From assembly GCA_900073065.1 (NCBI GenBank), contig FJOG01000017.1, positions 678,149 through 742,148 on the forward strand: a DNA stretch of 64,000 nt, read 5' to 3'. How positions within the stretch are numbered: position 1 is the stretch's first letter; every line of letters begins with the position of its first letter. This document shows, piece after piece, positions 48,990-60,314 of this stretch. This DNA comes from Phialocephala subalpina (lineage: Eukaryota; Ascomycota; Leotiomycetes; Helotiales; Mollisiaceae). Under the pieces are notes generated by a model. That model was given only the letters and a program-made list of their open reading frames with translations, was not told the origin of the DNA and did no database searches. The position numbers and the translations under genes were made by a program.

Positions 48990-49381
48990 GTGGATCCCGT
49001 CACATGCCTTGGTATAGCCAGCGCAGTCGTACAGTTCGTTGACTTGGAGACCAAACTCGTCTCTGAAGGCAAGGAGCTGTACAACTCGGCGACTGGTGCT
49101 TCAAAAGATAACTTCTAGCTTGAGAAAATAACCTTAGATCTCAGTTCTATGAGTCAAACCTCTCATTACCAATGATACCAGACAAGCGATGTTCCAAAGA
49201 CGAAATCGAACTCCGGAAATTTGCAGCATCATGCAAAGATGTATCAGATGAGCTTTTGGGTGCCTTGGACAGCATCAAAGTTGACTCACACCACAAGAAA
49301 TGGCAGAGCTTTCGTCAGGCGCTGAGGTCTGTTATGAAGAAGGAAAATATCCAATCTCGACTTCTGAATATCTTAAAGTAA
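48990..49381 (+). pseudogene. relic of an NLR N-terminal domain
   Basis: Two frames together read as the N-terminal domain found in front of NACHT/ankyrin-type fungal NLRs. The first part is DPVTCLGIASAVVQFVDLE, then KLVSEGKELYNSATGAS. The second (from 49172, shifted by two bases) is ELRKFAASCKDVSDELLGAL, then HHKKWQSFRQALRSVMKKE. Breaks seen: GTG where ATG is expected (48990-48992), a TAG stop at 49116-49118, a further TGA before the second part, and the frame shift. A GTAAGT that may be the old exon donor follows at 49380. No NACHT domain follows. It lies about 5 kb from the intact NLR, but its N-terminal domain is of a different type, so it is not a duplicate of that gene. Confidence 0.75.
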
Positions 49382-49449
49382 GTACAACACCCACCTTCAT
49401 GAAATGTGATGCTCACTATTGCGATAGCGACCGGCAATCCGATGTCATT

Positions 49450-50083
49450 TCATCGGTGAAGGCTGGTGCGAGGGCGAAGGGGGAAAGCCGTCGTGTCCAA
49501 GACCAAGGATTTCTGGCATGCATTCGACATATGCAGTGCTGAGTTGGCGATGATGATTTGAAGGAGGACTGGATGCTGGTGCGTTAAGGGAATGAGCTCG
49601 CGGAAAGGGTTGTGTTTGGGAATGTCGTAGAGGACGAGGTTTCTACAGACATCACTAGCAACTACAATACGAACGTTAATTAGGGTCAGGGACTGAGCAA
49701 GAACGCGAAGGTAGCCCATAGTAAAACAGATACTTCCTCGAAGCATGATTCACGTCTTGTACCAGAGGATCCGTCAGGGACCCAAGCGGCGAGACTTCAG
49801 CATTTCCACGTGAGAACTGTTGGCTCGAAAGGTTGCCAGGAGATGGTAACTGCAGACTTGAGTTTTCGTGCTTCGCTTGATCCTTCGTCATCTCCTCGAA
49901 CGTCATACCCGCGATCTTCCCACGACTCGCAACACCCTGCTCTCAGCGAAATAGGCGCTGATGGCCCAGGCATTCTTGACCTCTCTTGATACATTTAAGA
50001 CACTGCGGAAGAGATCGGTCGCATTTCAAGCTCCGGCGTCGACAGTTGTAGCATGCTTCGGGACGGGATTGGGGAGGGGTCAT
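49450..50083 (-). pseudogene. broken Zn2Cys6 transcription-factor gene
   Basis: From ATG at 50083 the frame gives a complete binuclear cluster (Cys 11, 14, 21, 28, 31, 38: CYNCRRRSLKCD, CLKCIKRGQECLGH). It then meets TGA at codon 47 (49945-49943), where relatives carry Trp in an LFRW-type motif. The same frame continues after the stop (EQGVASRGK, MTFEEMTKDQ) to 49676, and a further segment (49663-49450) keeps the family core (DVCRNLVLYDIPKHNPFREL, HPVLLQIIIANSALHMSN) before ending abruptly. The TGG-to-TGA change is a G-to-A transition. No downstream regulatory region remains before the neighbouring NLR relic, so the gene looks 3'-truncated as well. A short truncated protein could still be made. 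Confidence 0.75.
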
Positions 50084-53000
50084 GGCGCAGAGCTGTAGGT
50101 CGATGTTAAGAGCGACATCATGTAGTGACTCGTTGAGTATGACACCGGGCAGTCAAAAGGCTTACAATGACACTGAGGCGAATCCCTGCTGGCATTGGCG
50201 GCAAACTGTCGAGCGTCGATGTTGTGGGAGAATCAAAAGACTTGGTAATGCCCTGCCTAGGCAAGGTGAGTAATAACCGCGTCCGGCGCACCCTTCCCAA
50301 ACCCCCACCAAACCACCTTCTTCACAAAGTCATCTAAAATCAACGCCCCTTACTCAGTATAATATGCCGAAGAGCTCCGTTCGAAAGTCACAAAGTCTTA
50401 CAGCTACGAACGACAAGTATGTTAATGGTGTCGAACGTCGGCTTGCTCCCATGACGAACGATACACAAATCAGGAAGAGCCTGCGATAAGGCTCCGCCAC
50501 TAGAAATGATTTCCGCTGTACCTTCATGGCCGTTTTAGGGGCTTTTATTGCACAGTGCGAGGTTTTGTTGTCAAAGTTTTTGATTATTGTCATTTTATTG
50601 GCATTGGAGGATACATTGTTTTAGTCATAGGTTAGACTGCGTAAGGTCAGGGTTCAGGACGAGTGATTCATTTGATCAAAGAAAGTTCCTTTCGACTCTG
50701 ACCCTTTCGATAGGCCAGTCTCCTGAGATCGGGTGTAGAACGGGACAGAAGTCTGATCCCCAGGTTTGAGGATCTGCCGTCTTATATACCCCACCATGTG
50801 GCAAATCCTGAAGTTTGAAGGCACCTTTTGAGGGTGAATGCAACGGAGAAGTAAAAGAAGTCACGGGTGAGCCTTTAAGCTATCGGGCAAATCCTTTGGG
50901 CTAAGCTTTCAGTTTATTTCGGAAACTACACTTGGCTACTTACATTCTATACAAAAATACGTCCTGATTCCTTGGGAAAAGCCGCCAAGACATTCGACAG
51001 AAGTGTGGAGGAATGCAATGATCCTGCCACTCAGGCTCATTGTCGATTTTGCATCCGCCAAAACTTCCAAAAGCTGTGGATGTGATTTCCAACACCTGAT
51101 ATGCAAGATTCGTTTTAGCTTACGATCCGCAGCCTGTTGTTTATCCAAGGCTGAAATGCTATCAACAATAAGTTATTGTGATTCTCCAAGACCAATATTG
51201 CACTGAACAATATCCTTGTCCACGTTCACCCCGATACCATGCTTATGGTCCGTCGAAAAATTTTGGGGCTGGCACCCAGCACACGAACATGAGGGCAGAA
51301 ACCACGGCTAGTGTGCAGCCATACGTGTCGTTCATATCCATTTGTGTATTTGTAGCTTGACCCATTCGATGGTCGGTCGTCTTTCTACTAGTAGCTATAC
51401 TCGTCGGCTAATCTAGTAAGTTGGACTTACTGGCTGAGATCTTTAGCAAAAGGGCCCGAGGCCGCAAGACATGATTTTTGATGGCCCACGAGTAGTCTTT
51501 GCAACTTGAACAAGCTCCTTCGTGGAGTATATAAGCTCTACCCCTTCGACTCATGGCCCCATAACTTCCAAAGCAACCAATACAATGTCTTCTAAAGAAG
51601 ATTTTGCTGCCCGTTGATCTGCCGCTTGCTTGCTGTTCCATTTGTATGCCTTGATATTTCCCACCTTTCTTGCATTCAACTAACACTCCCACCATTGTTA
51701 TCGATTTCCTTTCACTGTCAACTCCTCTCCACCTCTCATCTCAATTGACAGCAATACAACCCATACCAACCCCACTAGGCTCTCCTCCAACCATGCACAT
51801 ATCAACAAGCTCACAGCCAGAAGCACAGCCCTTTCCCACATTCCATGCATTCTCATGCTTGTCTCCACAACTTGACACACAGGCCATGTAGTACCTTGAA
51901 GTTCGAGTTTGTCTTTGCAGTCTGGATCTCGATCAGGACCTGCGAACTTATACTGTTTGAGAGGCGGGGCGGGGCGCGACGGAGCGCACACGTGATACTT
52001 TGAAAAATGAGGGCTGGGCGTGAGAAAGGAGGCGAACCGTGCGTTTCTGCGAAGGGGGCAACGTCTCCGGGTAGGGACTAAGTATAAAAGACACTTCCCA
52101 CCATCCTTTCAAGCAGCAATCCCTTCTTCGCACCTATCTCTCATCAAATGGAGCTTCTAGCATTCCTAGACTTGGGAGACCTTTGGTACTTTTCCGTGTA
52201 GTAGCAGATCAAGAAATTCAAGCCTGTTGCAAATATGACTTCTCGCATGAGTTCCCTTCTTGCTCTGACTTCGACCTTCGCTCTGATATGTTTTGAGACG
52301 TATTTGATAACAATTAGAACTTGACAACAAAGCAAAAGTACTAAGTTATCAATGCGAAAAGCACCTATGTAACTTTCCTCCAATTCTAAATCGCCTCGAA
52401 GCCAGATTCTAGCGCTCTCAATCTCCTAGCCTGGTCTGGGCCTTCTCGAGCCTACTTTCTCTGAGCAAATGATATCATTGGCTAATATCACCTCCTTACT
52501 AGATGTCGTATCTCAGCCTAGATCAGCTTGAAACAAAGTCCAATCGAGGCTGGGAGATTGGGAACGCTTTCAAAATTAGAGTGAAGAGGCTCGAGTAGAA
52601 CCTAAGAAGGGGAGGGTTCTCGAGATTGCAGAGGCAGGGACAGAATCCCCAGCTAATAGATATGAGTAAATATTTTCGTGACGAGAGAAAATGATCAGAA
52701 GTACGTTTTGCTATCTCCTGTGCCCCCAGCACAGCTCAAAGCCAGTACCGCGTTTTGTGGGAACATGTGAGAGGAAAATGGATGGGTATATGCGGCAATT
52801 GCAAGATGTGTAGTGCGGGTTGTGAGTGAAGACTAGAGCGCAGAGGCACTTGATTCTGCTATCAAAACTCGAATTAAATCAGACACAATTCAAGTACCTC
52901 CTGTTTTTATAGGAAGTCCGTGAATGGATTCGTCACGGTGACAGGCAAGCAACGCGTCATTGCAGCGAACTTTACATCTTCATAAGTCATCTCTGCTCGA

Positions 53001-53484
53001 GGTATATAATGATTCAGCAAAATAGTGTTTCTTCTTCTTCAGAAACAGAGAATCATCGAGCTCAAATACGGAGGGATGACGGCAAGCCTGCTTTTCAATT
53101 TCAACTCCTCGAGGCAACTTGAGTTCACCTTCTCGATTCGAGAGGGAGTGCATGAAGTCGAATGTTAAGCTGATCATAAGCGTTCGGTCCCAACTAGCTC
53201 ACTGTAAGTTTCTCAACTACTGTCGACTGCTATCAACACTCCCTCAAATCTACTCCAATCCCAAACCCCCAAAGTCAAAGTCAGATACCACATTTCAGAT
53301 CCTCGCACTGCACCATGATCAAATAACAAAGCATCAGAACCCACACTAGAAGTTCCCCTGAGCAGCAGCGCCAACTGACCCCTTTCGTCACCAGTTTGCA
53401 AAACTCTGTTTCGTTATAGAGAAGAAGCATTGCAGAGCTCAAGGGTCCTTTATACAGGAGCAGAACGAAGAGAGACCTGATCAT

Positions 53485-53715
53485 GGATATAAAAGCACCA
53501 ACATCTCGGTACTTGCTCTCTAAGAAGTAAACCAATGAAGAGTGCTGGTGGAGGATCGGAGACTTGTTGCTAGAATACATGATTGAATATCCTCTTTTAG
53601 TATAGATTTAGTGTCTTTGCATCGGGGTTCCCGCTCTAGCATTTTTCTGGACAAATCTTAATGTCCCTGAAAGTATAGGTCTTCTGTTGCCTGCTGGTAG
53701 TTGGAGAGGATAAAA
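53485..53715 (+). repeat. diverged inverted copy 1 (TATA-led unit)
   Basis: Starts GATATAAAAGCACCAACATC and includes CTTGTTGCTAGAATA, CTCTAGCAT and AATGTCCCTGAAAGTATAGG. The same ordered blocks occur in opposite orientation at 54760-54980, with nearly the same spacing: about 88 bp from the TATA element to TTGCTAG. Confidence 0.6.
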
Positions 53716-54759
53716 TGGTGTTTATACCCTTGCCAATCCAACCATCCAGCAAATCAGTTTTAGCGTTTCTCGACTTACCTATTTGAGACTACCTAAGCTT
53801 GCCTCGCGACTTCGTGAGTTCGGAGAGCAGACGCAAAAGAAACAGAGATGAAGAGTTCAAATTTGGAATTCAGCCCCACTGTGGCTGGAGCAGAGATAGA
53901 GTAGTATAAATGCAATTACGAGGCAACCACTCTAAGCAAGCTAATCAATCGTAAGGACATATTCACTCAACACCATGACCGATTGATCATCGGTAGTTGC
54001 GATCAAGGGGTCACCCAACTTCTTTGTTTAGGTTGATAGTTTGTTCCATGTCCGTGGTAGCCTGAGAAGATAACCATACCGCCTTCAATGGTCGCACTTG
54101 TAACTCTCGCCGCAAGACAGAGGATGACAGCAGATTTGTTCTTGACAACAAAGCCCTTTGATCTCGGGTCTTTTGCAAGCGTGGTTTTTACCTTTGAAAT
54201 CCTTTCAAGCATCGCAAGTGAGCCGAGTGAGTTTTAGAAGCGTGGTGTATAGCATGCAATGTTGAGCTGTTGGTGTGCTAGCAGCACATCCCCTATTCCT
54301 CCATCTTGACTTGAGTATATTGAATTGGTCGACTTGGAGATCGCATATACTTGCTGTGGTTACCTGCTTTTATAGCCATAGTTGGTCAACTTTCAAAGAC
54401 ACTTGAAGAGGTTTATGTTTGGTGCGATTTCCCAAAGTAGTAACTAATACACCAAAAGCGGGGTAACATCTGGCGGATTCCGTTGCAAAATAAGAAGTAG
54501 TACTAAGCTTGAGATGTGGTAGAGTGTGAAAACCATGATGGTCTTAGTTTTGAAGACTGTCAGCAGGACTGGTGGGCAATATAACTCCTGTAATATTGAG
54601 TCCCGAAGGAAGCACCGAGCCAAAAGTTTGGTCGATCTGCTCATGGGTTTGTGTTTTCTGCTTTCAGGCTGGTCTGATCTGTCATAACACCAGGAGTAGT
54701 GAGAAAGCGACTTCGGAATGGAGAAGAGGTGGTTTGAGGAAAGATTGATAGCAAGAGGA

Positions 54760-54980
54760 ACTTGGTAGCAAAGACCTAAGATTTCAGGGACATTGAGACG
54801 TGAGCTCGAGAAAGATGGGAGGGCAAATATTCATGTGCTAGAACACACAACGTAGGGCGAGAAGCTGAAGTTGTTGAGCCTTATATCCTAGCAGCAACGT
54901 CCGGTCTATCATACTCTTCTCGACCTTGGAATGTTTCTTGGTGATCATGTATCGAGATGTCGATGCTTTTATAACCCCGA
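54760..54980 (-). repeat. diverged inverted copy 2 (TATA-led unit)
   Basis: On the minus strand it reads GTTATAAAAGCATCGACATC, then GTTGCTGCTAGGATA, TTCTAGCAC and AATGTCCCTGAAATCTTAGG. It aligns block by block with 53485-53715 on the plus strand, clearly similar but with many substitutions. Confidence 0.6.
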
Positions 54981-55160
54981 AAAGCAAGGCAACGATTTCA
55001 TAATACTATGATTTAAGACTTGAGACCCCTCTAGTGAACCTTTGGATACAAGTTCCAATTCTCACTTGGCAGGGTAAGATGGGGTGAGATGGGGTAAGAT
55101 GGAGAGCTCAGAGGTAGAGAGGTATATATTACCTCAAAAAATTCTTCAAGATGCCCACGC

Positions 55161-55619
55161 GTGACCTCCTCCCAGCTTGGCAAGCTGAGACTTGTGTCAG
55201 ACAAGGGGTGTACTCATCGAAGGAATCACTGTCGTCTTCTCGAGTTCAGGTCGTCCGTCAAATACGCAGAGCTGCAACTCATCTCAAGCCTCTTCAACCC
55301 TCCCTACAACCTTTCCCTGTCAAATCAAAGAAACAACATCGCTGTCAAGTTCAATCCCATTGTCAGCACTACCCCTAATCCTCTTTCTCAACCGTTGGTG
55401 ACCCTTTCATCTGGAGATGATCAAGGAGGAAACTCGCCGAAGAATACTCCAGCAACTCGGCCGTACACCAAGCTTTTCCACAAGGGAGCTCCAACCTTGA
55501 GCCTGAGCTATATCTCAACCCCAGACGTTCTGAGAAGAAGAATGTTCATTTGCTGGATGTCACTCACTTCGACTCAAAAGTGTAGGATCTGTGATGACTT
55601 GCAGAACAGGCGAGCTTGA
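55161..55619 (+). CDS. doubtful hypothetical ORF, 152 aa
   Basis: A 152-codon frame begins about 30 bp after a TATA-like GGTATATATT and is Ser/Thr/Pro-rich (NPIVSTTPNPLSQPLVTLSS), ending in a Cys/Arg-rich tail. Two other plus-strand frames overlap it, one with an ATG 10 bp earlier, so the reading frame is not certain. No family is recognised. Confidence 0.25.
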   Translation: MTSSQLGKLRLVSDKGCTHRRNHCRLLEFRSSVKYAELQLISSLFNPPYNLSLSNQRNNIAVKFNPIVSTTPNPLSQPLVTLSSGDDQGGNSPKNTPATRPYTKLFHKGAPTLSLSYISTPDVLRRRMFICWMSLTSTQKCRICDDLQNRRA

Positions 55620-58582
55620 AGAGTCCATGCATCGGAGATCGGGCTCCGAATATGGAGATAGGGGACATGATATTGGATAGAGAACAATATCAAGGAGAGG
55701 AGGTGAGCACAAGTCTATCATTGTATTGGCAAGACCATATACTTGTCGAAATGAGCTTCTGTGTCACATGACTATGAGTTGACTTTCTCACAGGGAGAGG
55801 CACAATCGTCCCTAAAACGAAGATTGAAGTCAGTGTGGGACATGGAGGGAGCTGGAATGTCCGCACTGTTCCAAGCAGTCAATAGCTGGAAGAACCAAGA
55901 TCTTGATCCGAGTTGCAGCCAAAAGCAACGTAGTCTGCCTCAAAAATTCGCTACAGCGCAAATGCTAAGAATAACAATAATGCAATATCTTAACAATACA
56001 TAAGTCAAATTGATGGAATATAATGATAGATTTTAGGGAGCTTCAAATCGATACCGCCTCGCCGGACACTCCTCGGATGCCACGGAAGGCTCACCGAGTA
56101 CCAACCATTACAACATTCCTGCGTGAGACGAGGCCGCGTCGTCGAAATCCTTCTGGAATATTCGTTGTCAGACATTCCTTTTGATGATCGTATTTGCAGG
56201 CGGCTACAGGATCAATAGGATTTACATGCAAGATGCACTCCAGAGCTGACAGAATCCTCAGCCTCGCCCCTCCTTGCATAACACTCGTCCCAGAACGGAC
56301 ACAAGGCTGGAACAGATGTCAATAATGACCGCATGACGATCGTCCACTTGGAACTGAATCATCAGTTCGAGCCAAGATGGATTCTTTGAATCCTTAGTCG
56401 AGAGTGCGACGATGTGGATTCAGTTGGAGCCTTGATGTGACTGAACACCGTGTCCTCTTGTTCGTGAATGCACCAGATGGAAGCCTCAAACAGGAGTCAA
56501 GATGGACTTGCTCCTCGAAACAATAGGCATGACAAAATCGAAAAATAGGCCCGCAATGCTTGACCTGTCAAGCTGAAAGGTTAGGCTGTCGTATCCTCGG
56601 CTCCATAGATTCAGCCTCATGGACTCCTCGTCGCAAACATTTCCATGTGAATGACATCAAATTTTAACTCAGCGCTTGTGTGCGGCCCAACTCCGCCCAA
56701 TGATACGAGATGCTGTCGCGTCGCGTTTGAGATACGGTGCGGGGTGTATGATTCCATCGTGATGGAGGGGTCAGCAAGGCTCGGAGAATTGTTGGTTGAT
56801 TCGTGAGGTATGAGATGGTGTCATGATTAATTCATTGCTGATATCGGGGGCGAGAGTGCAGGCTCGGTGATAACGGCGCTGACGCTTGGCAGAGGCGATC
56901 GAGGCCTGTCGCGATAGTGCAAGAATCGGGGCCCAAAAAGGGTTCGTCGCATCGAAAAGAAAAACCTCCTCATGGCAGAACATCGTGAGTTCGGACCGTG
57001 ATGTGATGTGAGCAGATTCTTTTTTTGCTTTGCTTTGTTTTGTTTTGTCGAGTCAAGTCCCTTCTCCTGTGGCGTTTAGGCAGCGCTCGGTGGCTCAATT
57101 TGTCTTGTTCTTTTTCTTCTCGAGGCTGGGGTTCGGACACTGCATTTGAAACCCTGTTCCTTGTCTCATGCAGCCCCCTCGGCATTGGCCAAATTGTGGG
57201 AGCTAATGACAATAGACCCGCGAATGAGTCATAACAAGGATGGACACAGGATTATGCTGGAGATGCAATCTTATGCAATCTTATGCAGCCTGTGCATTAA
57301 TCCTCCCTCAGCCTTCTCCGTATTATGCTCTCTTATGCCATATTTATCGAGGAGTCGCAGGTGGGATCGCAAGGCTCGAGATGTGTGTGATCGGAGGCTG
57401 GCGATGTGGACGAGGGAATTCGAGAAAGAAAGGACACCTGGTCGTTGGTTCTTTTCGAGAAGGGGTTTCGTCGCTTTTTTGTGGTCTGGGTCAAGGATTC
57501 CTTTGTCGGGGTGGCGAGTGCACAACCGCCACTTTGTTGTGGTGACTGCGATTCCAAGTCGAGCGCGTCTTCTGACTCTGCATCCTTTGAGTTGAGTTGA
57601 GTAGAGTTGAGGAGTTGATGAAGAAGGTGATGTCGACGCGTGAAAAGAATTGCGCCCGCAGCCCCTATCTCGCAAAGACGGGGCTCGTTAAGATCTTACC
57701 CTTATCTTCTCCTGAGTTTTAAGACCCAGGTTGAGACTCGTAAGGGGCTGATCGGTGTTGAGCGACGGCGGATGATTGGACGATTGGATGATGGGCCGCG
57801 CTTTGGCAAAGAGAAAGAAAGATCGACTAACGAGTTAGGGGTGCTAGTGGATGCTAGTGGATGCTAGTGTACATGCCTGAGGCTCGAAACGAGGCTGCCA
57901 TTTTTTCTGAGTGCGTAGATAAAAGGCTCGGCTCTCCCACCTGCCTTTACGACCTCCTTCCGCCTGCGCCTGTGAAATCCTGGTACCGCTAGTTTTTCGC
58001 GACATCCCACCACAACATTACATCTCCACCTCTTCTCCATCCCAAAACACTCCTCTACCACCGCATCGCACGACAGCGCACATTCACAGTGCCCTGCTCA
58101 ATACATTCATTGCATCGGGTGAATCGCGCCGCCAGTCCGGTTTGTTTCTTGGGGGTTTTTAGGGTTTTTTTCGTCCTCGCGATCCGCTCATCTTCGACGG
58201 TCGCATCGCATTAGAGTTGCGCATCAAGGACTACAATAGTTCTTCATCACATTACTGCTTAATACTGTCGGCGGCGATCCCTCGATCGACTCTGATTATC
58301 CTCGTCGAGCAGCGACTGTAGGGGAGACATTGATTTGTTCTTCTCCCGCAATACGGTACGGCATCACCTTTCCTCGACCTTTGCTCGGCAAACAAAGAGC
58401 ATATAAACTCCTTCCCACTCCAAACTCCTCCACCTCTACACACTTTTTCTTCGATCTTCGAGTCGCCATCAAACGCCCTCGAACATCTCGCGCAAACCCA
58501 TAAAAATCCACGATCTGACTCTACCCCTCCATAGACTGCTTCCGATCTTCGATCGACCTACCAAAGTACATCGACCTTCAAT
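55620..58582. other. gene-poor region and long leader of the TBP gene
   Basis: No supportable gene. Short tandem repeats are present: ATGCAATCTT twice at 57263-57288 and TGCTAGTGGA nearly three times at 57842-57870. From about 57,940 to the TBP start the sequence is CT-rich with poly-T/TTTTTAGGG stretches, typical of a housekeeping promoter and long 5' leader. Confidence 0.5.
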
Positions 58583-59526
58583 ATGGATCAGATCCAAACA
58601 CACCCATCCAACGCCGCCCAGGCAAAGACCTTCATCGCTCCCGGATCCCTTTCCTTTCCAGGTGGCGCTGGCGAGTTGACTCCTCCATCTGAGGCCGACA
58701 AGCAAAATGGAATGAGAAACGGGCAGATGAATGGTAGCCAGCAAGGTCCAAGCCAGAATGGTAACGGGGTGACTCCCGCGACCCCAGCTGCTACTCCTGG
58801 TGCGTCGACGACGGGTGTGTCAGGTATCGTTCCTACTTTGCAGTATGTATAACCCTTGAGCCTCGTCTTTCATACATGAGGCTTATCTTGCATGTAAAGA
58901 AACATCGTTGCCACGGTCAATCTCGATTGCCGCCTGGATCTCAAGACGATCGCCCTGCATGCAAGAAACGCAGAATACAACCCAAAGGTACTTGCTGACT
59001 CTAGGATTGCTACCCCTCTTCTGTATTGACTAACCTTCTCAGCGTTTTGCGGCTGTCATCATGCGTATTCGAGAACCTAAGACCACTGCACTGATCTTTG
59101 CCTCGGGCAAGATGGTTGTCACTGGCGCAAAGTCCGAAGATGATTCGAAGCTAGCATCACGAAAGTATGCGCGCATCATCCAGAAGCTCGGTTTCAATGC
59201 GAAGTTCACCGACTTCAAGATCCAGAACATCGTCGGCTCTTGCGACATCAAGTTCCCCATTCGTTTGGAGGGCCTTGCGTCACGCCATCACAACTTCAGC
59301 TCTTACGAGCCTGAGTTGTTCCCTGGTCTAATCTACCGAATGATCAAGCCCAAGATTGTCCTCTTGATCTTCGTCAGCGGCAAGATCGTCTTGACTGGTG
59401 CTAAGGTCCGAGAGGAAATCTATCAGGCCTTCGAAATGATCTACCCTGTGCTTCAAGGTACGTTGTTCCTCCTCACCTTCGACATTGACTCGTGCTAACT
59501 TTTATCAAGACTTCAAGAAAGTCTGA
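58583..59526 (+). CDS. TBP: TATA-binding protein (TBP), 259 aa
   Basis: Four exons: 58583-58842, 58900-58987, 59043-59457 and 59510-59526 (the last only 17 nt, coding DFKKV and stop). The N-terminal ~80 residues are a variable Gly/Asn/Gln/Thr/Pro-rich tail. The saddle domain then begins [20 protein letters not shown] and holds both direct repeats: [20 protein letters not shown] with [17 protein letters not shown] in the first, and [20 protein letters not shown] with [18 protein letters not shown] in the second. All landmark residues look intact. TBP is the core promoter-binding subunit used by all three nuclear RNA polymerases (in TFIID, SL1-like and TFIIIB complexes). Introns 1 and 3 end in AAG acceptors, which is slightly unusual. 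Confidence 0.98.
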
Positions 59527-60314
59527 TCTGGCTCTTCCATGATCTGCATCAGCGGTCGATCATTCTACCTCTCCGCGATGTACTACCACACTCCCACCCT
59601 CCCCAACTTGTACAACTATTGTCGATCACGATTCACGAATTTTCACAAAAGCTTCGCGCTTCTGGTGGCGGTCTCCCATACCCTCCTGACAACACATCTC
59701 GTCTTGAGGTAGTCACCAGTCGCTCACGCACATACTGCATTGCACCGGCGTACAGGAAAGAGTCGAGATACGGCTCTTGCATTTGGTCCTTTTAGCATGT
59801 TGTTGTCCCTTTTCCAAAGAACATAGATTGCACACCCACACCCATACGGCGATGGCATGTGCGCAGGTCGAGGATGCCGTCATAATTGCTTCTGACTTTT
59901 TCGGATCGCAGAGTTAATAGCTCGTTAGTCATACGTCCGTTGGTCTTCTGATGGACCTTTATTGCAAGGCGAGATATCAGAGGATCTGAATGGATTTGCA
60001 CGGCAGCGCATGCAACACTGTTGATGTTCATGGTTGACCGATTACGTCGTGGAGGCAGTCCCGTTGTGGACCCTCGTTGCGTTTGCATGGCTTGCTGGCT
60101 CTCTAGTAGTGGATGGATTTGCTTTCTTCTGCGAATGATGACAGTGGCCTGCTCTGCACGGGCTGTCGTCGATTAGGTCTCCTACATAGACTAATTCAAC
60201 ACGATAGACGAATACCCTGTGTTCATTGATACATTGTGATGTGACTCGACAATTGTGAATGTCCCAGTCTCTATGATCTATATAATGTCCCATCCCCCTA
60301 AGACCACGTCCCCT
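59527..60314. other. intergenic region between convergent TBP and oxidase genes
   Basis: 3' flanks of both genes; no recognisable gene or repeat. Confidence 0.45.

Larger units (their letters stand above)
50084..55150. other. gene-poor region with several TATA-led short segments
   Basis: No long coding frame exists in 5 kb. Strong TATA-like elements recur on both strands: plus at 51531 (GAGTATATAAGC), 52083 (AGTATAAAAG), 53485 (GATATAAAAGC), 53908 (AGTATAAATG) and 55130 (GGTATATATT); minus near 54371 (GCTATAAAAGC) and 54974 (GTTATAAAAGC). A short direct repeat (GGGTAAGATGGGGTGAGAT) lies at 55071-55100. These may be promoters of short RNAs or small peptides; no product can be named. Confidence 0.5.

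Noticed and set aside
57146..57675. Overlapping 100-150-codon frames on both strands
   Set aside because: Four frames overlap, none has a motif, and no splice site improves any of them.
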